A stretch of 64,000 nt of DNA, taken from the NCBI RefSeq assembly GCF_026262505.1, contig NC_067206.1, positions 4,244,879 through 4,308,878 on the forward strand. Reading direction: 5' to 3'. The notes under the pieces are model-generated. The model was not told where the DNA came from. It worked only from the letters and a program-made list of their open reading frames with translations, and made no database searches. A program made the translations under genes and the position numbers. This document shows positions 43,530 to 52,453 of the stretch, one piece after another (the stretch's first letter is position 1; every line of letters starts with the position of its first letter). This DNA is from Trichomonas vaginalis G3. Taxonomy: Eukaryota; Parabasalia; Trichomonadida; Trichomonadidae.

Positions 43530-44467
43530 ATTATATAAAAAATCTCTTTAATATCTATATTTCATATTTTGATCGATTTTTAAGGTTTTTGCGAAAAGTA
43601 TTCAATTATTTTTGCTATTTGGTCGGGTAAATGTCAGATTTGCGACATTTTCTGATATGATATTCAGATTCTACGTTGATAATAATGCTTATAGAACCCT
43701 CTTGCTATTGTGTCAAAATTGCGAAACCGATAGCAAAAATATCTCGCAATATCAAAATTGAGATATTGAGTGAATTATGCATTATAGAGATTAAAAATCT
43801 GATTTGTGAAAACATCTCATCAGTTTCTAGCTAATTCAAAAATCTTTACTATCTTATTCGATTAAAATGAAAAGGGAATAGTTTCATTATGCTTTAAATG
43901 ACAGCCTTATAATATAATCATAGTTTTCGCTCAATATGCAGCATTTTTTTTTCGAAATCTATGGTCAATATCCTAAATACTGATTGCTTTGCATTCATAT
44001 CTCTTACATTTTCTATACCCGCATCACTATTCATTGCTATTCCTATCTTTTTCATTTTTGTTTGTTTCTCATAATTTCTCAAAAAACATGATAACTTGAT
44101 ATTTGTAAATATCATACTTTATAACGTAAATAAGAACCTGACCTATTAAGAAAAGCAGTAATGAAAAGAAAATCTGAAATTCATAAAAATTACAAGTTTC
44201 TGATGACAATTAGCTTAATTAAACCAGGTACAAGATTATATAATTGTATTTTCTATCCAATTATCCATATAATATCTTATCCAGAAAAAAAAACTTGATC
44301 AATACCAAATGATTTTTTAACTAGTAAATAAAGTATTTTCTTTACACACACATTGTACATCATAGTTTTTTTTTGGTTTCGCAAAACATCCAAAAACAAA
44401 TATGCTATAAAAGTGATAATTTTAGCAAAACGAAACCCTTATATAGAATTTTATATAAAAAATGCAG

Positions 44468-44620
44468 TTAAAATTTTCTGAGGGCAAAACTTTTTCGCGA
44501 ATATTAGAATTTCCCAGTTTTAAAATTAAAAACTGTGCTAATGCATTGCATTAATCAATATTATAGCAACAATTTAATTAAAAATTTTCTGAGGGCAAAA
44601 CTTTTCCGCGAATATTAGAT
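44468..44620 (+). repeat. Two near-identical 42-bp direct repeats
   Basis: Units at 44,468-44,509 and about 44,578-44,620 share TTTTCTGAGGGCAAAACTTT followed by (T/C)CGCGAATATTAGA, about 110 bp apart. Both are followed by an AGTTTTAA...TTAAAAA tract. The GC-containing core in AT-rich surroundings suggests a regulatory or small repeated element. Confidence 0.7.
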
Positions 44621-45034
44621 TTTTGTAAGTTTTAATGTTAAAAATGAGACGATACCATGTGAGGTGAATTTTTCCCATACCACGATCGTCCTTTTGAACA
44701 GTATGCAGTGGCAAAGGTTGATATTCAGACCTGATCTTTTAGGGGCAGATGCGCTATATATGTGCGCATCTAAACGTGTAGCAATGAATGGAAAATATTT
44801 TTGGACCCAAGTTATTCACATTATAAATTTATCAAAAGTCAATATTTAGATCAAATATTCTTATGCGCATATTATATAGCCTTCATATAACAATATTATA
44901 TATGTGACATATGAATATCTCACAACTTATAGTATGACATCTTATATAACTAATTCAAATATCGAAATATGAATATAAAAATTGTGTCACGATATATTAT
45001 TGGTGAATTTATGAATGAGTAGAGTAGAGTGCCC

Positions 45035-45074
45035 CCAAATTTGGAAATTAAAAAAGTGACTTACCCAAATTTGG
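45035..45074. promoter_or_regulatory. Pair of CCAAATTTGG palindromes
   Basis: Perfect 10-bp palindromes at 45,035-45,044 and 45,065-45,074, exactly 30 bp apart, about three helical turns. The sequence fits the CArG consensus CC(A/T)6GG bound by SRF-type MADS proteins in other eukaryotes. Whether the host has such a factor is unknown. Confidence 0.35.
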
Positions 45075-45595
45075 AAGTACCAAAATGGGTAATTTGAGTT
45101 TTTTTGATCAATATGAGCTCTTTTTCATTATTTATAGCGCCATCATATAGCCTATACATTCACTCAATACCCCTCTGACTCTTAGCCAAAAACAGATTTT
45201 TGCACATAGTATATAACTTATATCCTTTCTCATATTTTGGAATTTGGACTTAATATCTATCAGCGCATATAGTATAATGGCACACAAATATGGCTATAGT
45301 GCGTTTTATTAGAAAGCTTACAAGAAGTTGTAATTCAATAAACTATCTAATTCACATATTTGTTTTTGAGACATATAAAGATATGTAGATTAATATGTGA
45401 TATGAGTGGGAATGTATGGTAATGTGATGAGTGGTAGGAAGTGAGAAGATAACAAAGATGATAAAGAATTTGTATCAAAAGTGGTGATTTTGGTGGGGGA
45501 GAGGTTCATGTTGTATGGCAAGAGGGTTCATTATGTTTGGATGAAAATATTAGACAGATAGTGAATATGGAGAGAAATAGTTTGTGATTGCGGCA

Positions 45596-46459
45596 GAAAG
45601 ACCTGGAAGGGGGTCCTTTCTCAAGGTCAGGGCCCCCTTCTAGTCTTTCTGGTGCCGGAAGGAGCGCTTCTGACCGGTCTGGGCGCTCCTCCCGGCACCA
45701 TCTTTGCATTTTGCAATTGTCGCAATTCGAAACAAAGTTCGCCCGAAAGACCGGGAAAGGGTCCTTTCTCAAGGTCAGGGCCCCTTCTCGGCTTTTTGGT
45801 AATCTGGAGTCAAATATCATTTATATAATTTTTTACTTATATTTGTCACTTTTTTAAACGTAAAATGGAGTGGGTCTTCCTATCTCATCATCAACCCACT
45901 CCCGGCCCTATTTGAGTTTATGAACAAACTCAAATAGGGCCGTTAAACATAAAATTATATTACAGTGGCCGCCTATCTAATAGAGATAGGCGGCCACATT
46001 TCAACATCCTCAGAAATGCGCTAAAATTCAAAATAATGGCAGCCACATATTTATATGTGGCTGCCATTCGATATTTACATTGTTTAAAACTTGTTTTTTC
46101 AGGTAACGTCGATGAATTTTGACGTTACCTGAAAAAACAAGTTTTAAACAATGTAAATCGCAAATTTACAAATACGATCACACAAAAGTATATTATCTTT
46201 TGTTTTTGAGTCTGGCCTTCGAATCATAAATATGACCAGACTCAAAAACAAAAGATAATATACTTTATCGTTCATTCTACGAAAGACCTTCAAGGAAAGG
46301 TCTGTTTTCCTTATCTTTTGAGTGGGAGTCTCAAAACTTTTTGAAACTTCCATTCAAAAGATATGGAAAGCAGACCTTTTCTTTATTGAAATACGAAAGT
46401 CCCCCTCAATAAATTACATTACGATACATATCTTAAAACTTTTGTTTTATAAGATATGC
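45596..46459. repeat. Array of consecutive strong hairpins
   Basis: At least nine foldbacks follow one another with short spacers. Stems: 45,596-45,650 (about 18 bp, GC-rich); 45,651-45,699 (about 16 bp); 45,744-45,799 (related to the first); 45,867-45,902 (9 bp); 45,903-45,942 (17 bp, 6-nt loop); 45,965-45,997 (14 bp, 5-nt loop); 46,035-46,068 (16 bp, 2-nt loop); 46,073-46,158 (38 bp perfect, 10-nt loop); 46,185-46,266 (31 bp perfect, 20-nt loop). Then 46,281-46,400 (imperfect, about 45-bp arms) and 46,427-46,459. The stems have unrelated sequences except the first and third. Function unknown. Confidence 0.9.
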
Positions 46460-47618
46460 CGAATCTCAAAATACAGAAGTGCACATATAAAATATACGAA
46501 CTTACGATATGCATGAGATGGATAAACCATACACATGCTTCTACTCCTTTGGTTTTGAAAATTAAATAAAATTTTTCTTATATACAAATTATTACGCCAT
46601 TTTACTACTATCACTCATATATACACTAGTATATAAAGTGATCTATCATTATATCACTGAACTTTAGGTTTAATAATTTTAAATAAATTCTCAAAATCCT
46701 ATCCTATTTCTATATTCTGCTTCAGCGCACATAGTATATAGTATACCAAATTCATATCCTTAATATTACATTCAAATTCCAAACTTGACCAAATTATATA
46801 ATATAAAATATCTTACACTTTTGATATCTGACTAGAATAAGTATCAAATATTCATATATAGGAAACATACAATTGAATACTATAATTATTCCAAAAATTG
46901 TAAGAATATGAGATTATGCAATCTTATGCAACATCAAGTTGGATTCAATCTTGATATATGTTAATGCCTAGTGGTAGTACTGATATTTCACCATAGGCAT
47001 TATAGGTCTATCTATAACAGAAAAAAAGTGCCAACTCGGGGCAGTGGAAATGATTTTCCCGAGTTGGCGCTCCTCAATTAGAATCCCTCTGGCGCACTCC
47101 AATCACTAGAACTTGGTTCTCCCCTTGTATATTCCCCCTCCCAGGTGGGAGATGGGTGAGGAAATTGAATGGTTTACATTGAAATTTAAATAGTTTACAA
47201 GCCCCCTCCCACTGGGAGATGGGAGCATGTGATCGGGAAAAGAATTCTCATCGAATATTTTAAAAAGTCGTTTTTAATGAACATTTAGACAGCATATTTA
47301 ATACTTTTCATAATCCCTCATATAAAATTAGATGAAAGACGTCATAAACTATTCAAAAAAATCCAAAAATAATCAAAAAAAAAAAAATTTTTATGAAAAA
47401 TTATATTTTTTACTATCGTCTTCTCCCCATTGGGAGCTACCAGTGGTTCGGGCGCCCCCAATGGCGCAAAAAAAGTAGCTCCCATCTTACCTTGTATAAT
47501 TTACACCAAAAGTGAGATTCATTAAGCGTTTTTTTTTTTTTTTGAATTGGCGTGGAAATGGTATTGAGGCAGTGAACATTTACTGCTTTGAGGTAGTACG
47601 AATAGTTTTATATTTCAC
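46460..47618. other. Host intergenic DNA with further hairpins
   Basis: No gene. A hairpin lies at 47,030-47,068 (GCCAACTCGGG/CCCGAGTTGGC). Two short CTCCC-GGGAG foldbacks lie at about 47,143-47,157 and 47,210-47,220. GGGAGCTAC/GTAGCTCCC lies at 47,432-47,483. The last is about 135 bp beyond the glycosyltransferase stop codon and could lie in its 3' UTR. Confidence 0.6.
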
Positions 47619-48910
47619 TCAATACCAAACTCTAGTATAATTTAATATAAAATATGTTATATTAGTAACCGGATATGAAGGTTGGAGAAAATCTGTTAAA
47701 CCTTCAAGGCTTGTCCATGCACCATTACATACAGCATCGACAACTCTCTGTGTGTAATTAACCATATCTGTGTAATTCGTTGGTTGAGGCCAGCCACTAT
47801 TAAAATGTCTGCCTGAATGAATTACATCAATCATAAACACATGAAGGTGTGTGCATAACTGCATATTTGGTAAATCAATCATATCAGAAAATAACAATAC
47901 CATTCCTGTTTTTTCATGCATGAATATTCCATTATAAACATTAGACTCTTGAATTGAAACAAGAACTTTCAAAGACATCCAATATTTAACGATTTCCATA
48001 ATAGGAATATCACAAAATTTATCATCTCTAATCCATCTGGCTCCTTGTTCGAGCTTAGTTCTTATATTGAGCACCCTCACAAGCTCGTCTGCATTATCTA
48101 TAAATCTATTAGATCCAACAATTCTATTGGCTACAACATATCTCTCTGGTTTGATCCTCTTATATTCTTCTTTTTCATATACATCGCTCTGATACGCTGG
48201 AGGCCACCGCTTGTCAATCCATGAGATTGTTCTAATGTATTAATAATCCATATCTTTTTAGCGAAAACTTGATCTGTAGGGTTCGTATAGAGATAATTTA
48301 TTTTAAGGCCTAAATAATGAGCTATATCAAGTGTAATTTCAGCAAAATAATTTGGATTAAGAACTAATATTCCTTTGTCCTTAATTTCTTGTGGAACAAA
48401 CATCATAGCACACAAGAAATCATGAATGTTATGGCCATACTGCCGCCAAAAGTGAACACAATATACTAATTCGTCAACTACCTTGCAGGTTTCTTGGATT
48501 GGAAAAATATGATTATTAGTCTCATAAGAATGTAAACGAATAACAGTATCATTTTTTATAAGCATGTTTCTTTGACAAAAAACATTTTCCATTAGTGTTA
48601 TGTGAACGATAGATTGTGTCGTAAAGTTTACAGGAATGAATTGTTTATATAAAAAAGGCATTTTTGTGATTTTTGTAAAATTTAAGCTGCTATCTGGCTC
48701 ACGTGTCACGATTGTATACGTTTGAAGGTATGGAAACTTATACCACCATTCCATTCCGGTAATGTTTGGCTGATAAGGAAAACAAAATAGGCCATCTAAA
48801 TTTGTATCAGGGCATTTCATTGTTATTATATAGAGATATAATAACAGACACATCAGTAGAATATTTGCGCGGGAGAGATAATGATCGAATGCTTTTAAAA
48901 AATCTATCAT
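47619..48910 (-). pseudogene. GT61-like (DUF563) glycosyltransferase, one frame shift
   Basis: Host gene, about 430 codons. An N-terminal signal anchor (ILLMCLLLYLYIITM, about residues 18-32) marks a type II Golgi/ER membrane protein. The luminal part has the family's HFWRQYGHNIHDFL block, which corresponds to the N-terminal GHxxxDF-like motif of GT61 enzymes. It also has a distal half with VVANRIVGSNRFIDN and NMQLCTHLHVFMIDVIHSGRHFN-like segments, and many possible N-glycosylation sites. The family transfers sugars such as xylose or GlcNAc to glycans or proteins; the substrate here is unknown. Two open parts (48,910-48,131 and 48,080-47,619) are in different frames, and the coding sense changes frame at about 48.2 kb. 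It is either a young pseudogene or a sequence error. The upstream repeat TTTTCATTTTGG resembles an initiator but is not diagnostic. Confidence 0.6.
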
Positions 48911-49739
48911 GATATCTGTTTCCGGCCAAAATGAAAATTTTCATGACCAAAATGAAAAAAAAATTGAAAGAACTTTGAGAAACTGTATTTAATGACATAT
49001 AAAATTAGTCAAATTTACATTAAGTTTTCAATTGAATTGTGGTCTCAAAATAATTTTGAGTCATAATGTAAATTCGAGACATTCAAAATTATTGAGGTAA
49101 AATATTTGTATAGATGTAGATAAATACATTTCCGAACTTTCTCATTCTTTATCAAACTTTTACATACAATTCAGAAGTTTACTATCATCTGTTATGAAAA
49201 CAAATACTGCGTATAATATGGCATAATTAAGAAATATTGTTTTAAAACTTAAAAAAAATCAGAGAACAAAAATTTATTAAAAAATTTAGCTTAAATATCA
49301 ATCTACTTATAATTTTAGTATCTAACCAAATTGAATGTTTCTCTCCTTTCAACTTTCATGTTTTCAATGAGCTACCTCAAAAATTGAATTATATTCAATT
49401 TAAAAGAGGTTTAAAATTGAAAATACTACAAGAAGTGTGCCTTCACCATTTCTAGCCTGAGGTATAGATAGAATAGATCATAAGAAGCTTAACTTGAGAC
49501 TTAGGAGAAAAACTGCGCAAATTTCAAAGATGAGAGAATCAATTAAAATTGAATACTTTTTCATTGAATTTTTTTAATTCAAAAACAAACATTCATCATC
49601 GTAAATATTTATTTTATACTTATTTTATAGTGCATTTCCTTATAAGTTCTCAAGTTTTTCAAAAAGAAATTTATTAAAAATATTGAGAATCAGATAACAA
49701 CAACCTCTGGTTCGCTCTTTATCTAGCCTTTATCACTCA
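48911..49739. other. Host intergenic DNA upstream of the glycosyltransferase
   Basis: AT-rich, no supportable gene. The word CATTTTGG occurs twice within 50 bp of the glycosyltransferase start. The boundary with copy C is at ATTCAGGTCAGGTATG (49,740). Confidence 0.6.
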
Positions 49740-50002
49740 ATTCAGGTCAGGTATGAGGGGCTTCCAGGGGCTGCGCCCCTTCTAGCCCTGAAGATGTTTA
49801 GTATAACTTTGTCCGGACAAGTAAGGGTCTATCGTCGCTACAGGAAAAGTTACAGGCGTTCCAAGGAAGTATACTTTGAGAAGCCTTCTTCTGGGTCGAA
49901 AACATTATATAATGTGTCGCTTTTCACAAATTATATATGTTTTCATGTTTTGTCACTTTTCTGTCACTTTTCGGGTAAAAACATTTTTATTATTATATAT
50001 AA
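49740..50002 (+). repeat. Terminal repeat of copy C
   Basis: It matches the reverse complement of 43,267-43,529 almost base for base. The exception is the tip hairpin, which is GGGGC-TGC-GCCCC (49,767-49,779) instead of GGCAC-TTC-GTGCC, so the stem is kept and the sequence changed. It contains TTTGTCCGGACAAGT and CATTATATAATGT palindromes. Confidence 0.85.
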
Positions 50003-50821
50003 ATGAATTTTACAAAACCACCGTTACCGTTCTTTGGAAATAAGAGTAGATGTAAAGATATTATATTGAGAGAACTTAAGAAACTACCGAATGGTCTAAC
50101 ATTTGTAGATTTGTTCGGTGGAAGTTTCTATATATCCCATTTGTGCCATACAATATTCCCAGACTCAAAGATTATATGCAATGACTTCGACAACTATATG
50201 GACCGTCTCAAACATATTCCAGACACAAACAATATATTGAAAGAGTTAAAAGAAAAGATACCTATAGGTAAGATGGAACGTATACCATTAGATAACAAAA
50301 ATATTGTGAGAGAGGTTTTGAAAAAAGCAGAATATATAGACTGGGATAGTATATCTGCTAGACTATTATATAGTGGTTCTATAAGAGTTCATGACATTGA
50401 AACACTTATGTCAAAAGTTTTATATCTTAACTATACAAATGTTTTCAAAGAGGACATAGAAAAATATATTGAGGGTATAGAGTTTGTGAGATGTCATTGG
50501 ACAGAGTTGTATGAAAAATATAAAGACAAGGAAAATGTTTTCTTTATAGTGGACCCGCCGTTCTATAACACATGGGATTTTCAATACCAAGTAGACTGGA
50601 CTTTGAGAGACTCTTTAGAAACTTTAGACGTTATACATAACCATCCATGCTTTTACTTTACATCCGATAAAAGTGGTTTAGAAACCGTTATGAGATGGTT
50701 AGAGGACATACATGACTATGAGTTTAGATATGACAAGATAGAATATGAGAGAGGTCCTATAAACCGGAGAAAGTGTCATAACAAAGAAATTTTACTAGTA
50801 AGTAAATGTGGTTTGAAATAG
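50003..50821 (+). CDS. D12-class adenine-N6 DNA methyltransferase
   Basis: 272 residues. It has the N-terminal FFGNKSR (10-16) and the AdoMet-binding motif VDLFGGSF (35-42), then the catalytic DPPF (184-187), the order of Dam/D12-type enzymes, which methylate adenine in short DNA targets. It probably marks element DNA, either against host nucleases or to control replication; the target is not predictable here. The ATG follows TTATTATTATATATAA and the terminal repeat, and the 3' end overlaps the start of the membrane-protein gene. Confidence 0.85.
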   Translation: MNFTKPPLPFFGNKSRCKDIILRELKKLPNGLTFVDLFGGSFYISHLCHTIFPDSKIICNDFDNYMDRLKHIPDTNNILKELKEKIPIGKMERIPLDNKNIVREVLKKAEYIDWDSISARLLYSGSIRVHDIETLMSKVLYLNYTNVFKEDIEKYIEGIEFVRCHWTELYEKYKDKENVFFIVDPPFYNTWDFQYQVDWTLRDSLETLDVIHNHPCFYFTSDKSGLETVMRWLEDIHDYEFRYDKIEYERGPINRRKCHNKEILLVSKCGLK

Positions 50822-50937
50822 GACTACTTGTTTTAGGTTTTTTCCATTGTGTCATTTATTTATTTGACGTGGCAGAAAAGTACAGAGAATATGAAGATGA
50901 ACCAATGCCTGCAAATGTTCAGCATATGTACTCGTAA
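50806..50937 (+). CDS. Small single-pass membrane protein (43 aa)
   Basis: It starts inside the methyltransferase 3' end (ATG at 50,806). It has one N-terminal helix (WFEIGLLVLGFFHCVIYLF) followed by an acidic tail (KYREYEDEPMPANVQHMYS). The helix, the overlap and the counterpart in copy B support a real gene. It may act on host membranes or at the virion's inner layer; no family recognised. Confidence 0.6.
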   Translation: MWFEIGLLVLGFFHCVIYLFDVAEKYREYEDEPMPANVQHMYS

Positions 50938-50960
50938 GAGATATTTTTATCTAATATTAA

Positions 50961-51323
50961 ATGGACGCACAGAACTTAGCAAATGCACAGCAACCTGGAC
51001 AACCAAACCCAGAGAATATTCCAAATGAAGTTAGAATACAAACTGCAATGGCAAACTATGGTCAAGTGCCAACAGATGTACAAATGCAAACTGCCATGTC
51101 AAATGACGCTGCGTTAGGTTTGCCACCATGGTATGCAAATATGAGATGGAAAGAGTTTTATACAAACCCTGAAGTGGGATATAAACAACTTTATGCAGAT
51201 GACGCGAACACAGGAGTTGACCCAGAATATGTTTTCTACCAGAGGAGAAACAGAATGTATGAGCTCCAGTTAAAGAATGCTATGGAACTCAACAGGAAAC
51301 GTAAGAGACTAGGCGGACATTAG
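50961..51323 (+). CDS. Unknown protein with basic C-terminus (120 aa)
   Basis: A Gln/Asn/Pro-rich N-terminus (NLANAQQPGQPNPENIP) contains a twice-used QTAM word (RIQTAMANYGQVPTDVQMQ). A conserved middle follows (LPPWYANMRWKEFYTNPEVG), and the end is basic (MELNRKRKRLGGH). Small, late-gene-like, next to membrane-active candidates; perhaps a DNA-associated core protein (inference). Confidence 0.6.
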   Translation: MDAQNLANAQQPGQPNPENIPNEVRIQTAMANYGQVPTDVQMQTAMSNDAALGLPPWYANMRWKEFYTNPEVGYKQLYADDANTGVDPEYVFYQRRNRMYELQLKNAMELNRKRKRLGGH

Positions 51324-51340
51324 ATTTTTACATATAGTAA

Positions 51341-51553
51341 ATGGGTTTCTTCAGTAGTATTGGAAACTTCTTTCGAAATGTTGGAAGAGGTATATGGAAT
51401 GGAATAAAAACCGTAGGAAGAGGAATTTGGAACGGAGTCAAAAATATTGGTAAAAGAGTAGGTCAGTTCGTTGGTATTATACCTAAAGACCCTGAACCAG
51501 AAGAGCAAGCCCCTGTTATACAACAGCCTGAACCTGCACCACAGTCTAGTTGA
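51341..51553 (+). CDS. Amphipathic Gly/Trp/Arg-rich virion-type peptide (70 aa)
   Basis: MGFFSSIGNFFRNV fits an N-myristoylation signal (Gly2, Ser6). Two repeats of GRGIWNG(I/V)K follow, then a Pro/Glu/Gln-rich tail. Such peptides recall the membrane-lytic or minor core proteins of adenovirus-like capsids; this is analogy only. Confidence 0.55.
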   Translation: MGFFSSIGNFFRNVGRGIWNGIKTVGRGIWNGVKNIGKRVGQFVGIIPKDPEPEEQAPVIQQPEPAPQSS

Positions 51554-51587
51554 CAACCAAATCCAACACCTCAACCGTATTAAAAAA

Positions 51588-52435
51588 TTATATTTTTACC
51601 GTTCGATAGTAGTTGTATATGAAACTAAGTTCTAAGTAAAACGCATGGTATAATGGAATTATTCTCTTTCTTCCATCTGTTGTAAACCATACTTGAAAGT
51701 CTGAAATACTTCCACTTGGTGGTTCATATAGCTTTGTAGGTTTTTCGTAAAAGTCATTTGCCAAGCATAAAAAGAGTTTTGTGCACCAGAAAATGAAGCA
51801 TGAACAATAATAGCAGCTGGGTCGAAAACATCTTTAAATAAATATGGTTCATCTCTTGCATATCGACTGTAGATATTTGCTAAAGGAAGTTCGACTTTCT
51901 GATTTAACATTCTTTGCAAATAATACCATGACATTGCAGTGAATTCTGTATATATTTGTTCGTCTTTCTTTGGATTGTCTTCGTAGATTTGAAATGACAC
52001 TTGTGAATTTTGTTTGTCATATACAATTCTCACATAAAGTGTGCTCTCGGTATTTGCATATTCATCAGCATATTTTGCATAACATGAATTTATTTTATCT
52101 TCTATATTTTTTAACGCAGTCTGTAGAGAAGATGAAAGGTCAACTTGTATTAGCTCAATTTCTTCCCACATTTTTCGTTTCCCTTCAGATATATAATCTA
52201 TATGAAACCTTACAATAAATGGAAAACTTTTATCTTCTACAGACACAAACTTCATTCTACGAAAGCCAATAGCTTTTGTGACAGATGGGTCTCTTAACCA
52301 TCTTAACGGGTAGTCAAAACGATAGCCTTCATGCTTTACGGTCTCTGTCTCAAACTTTTGACCGACATTCGTAAAAAGTTCATCTAATGGTTTAGTTGTA
52401 GCAACTCTTGAATTTTCTTTTTCTATTGAAAGCAT
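51588..52435 (-). CDS. Virion-type protein, paralogue 2 (about 282 aa)
   Basis: It starts MLSIEKENSRVATTKPLDEL; the first 250 codons are well preserved. Shared motifs with paralogue 1 (57,323-58,182) run its whole length. Both begin about 18-45 bp from short AT leaders, and both lie within 6 kb of the fibre. A break is present near the 3' end. Confidence 0.55.
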
Positions 52436-52453
52436 ATTTTATCTAGAATAAAA
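52436..52453. promoter_or_regulatory. 18-bp divergent start spacer (fibre/paralogue 2)
   Basis: ATTTTATCTAGAATAAAA between the start codons of the fibre and paralogue 2. It shares the CTAGAATAAAA core with 4,912-4,929. Confidence 0.5.

Larger units (their letters stand above)
43530..45595. other. Host intergenic DNA, no supportable gene
   Basis: AT-rich sequence with short ORFs only. It includes the direct repeats at 44,468-44,620, a small hairpin AGATGCGC-GCGCATCT at about 44,747-44,773, and the CCAAATTTGG pair at 45,035-45,074. An ORF at 44,664-44,849 has no support. Confidence 0.6.

Noticed and set aside
44664-44849. 61-codon ORF in host intergenic DNA
   Set aside because: Isolated, no homologue in the window, and it overlaps a hairpin; expected by chance at this length.
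45588-45857. Overlapping ORFs on both strands in the GC-rich hairpins
   Set aside because: They arise from the inverted-repeat structure; composition is not protein-like.
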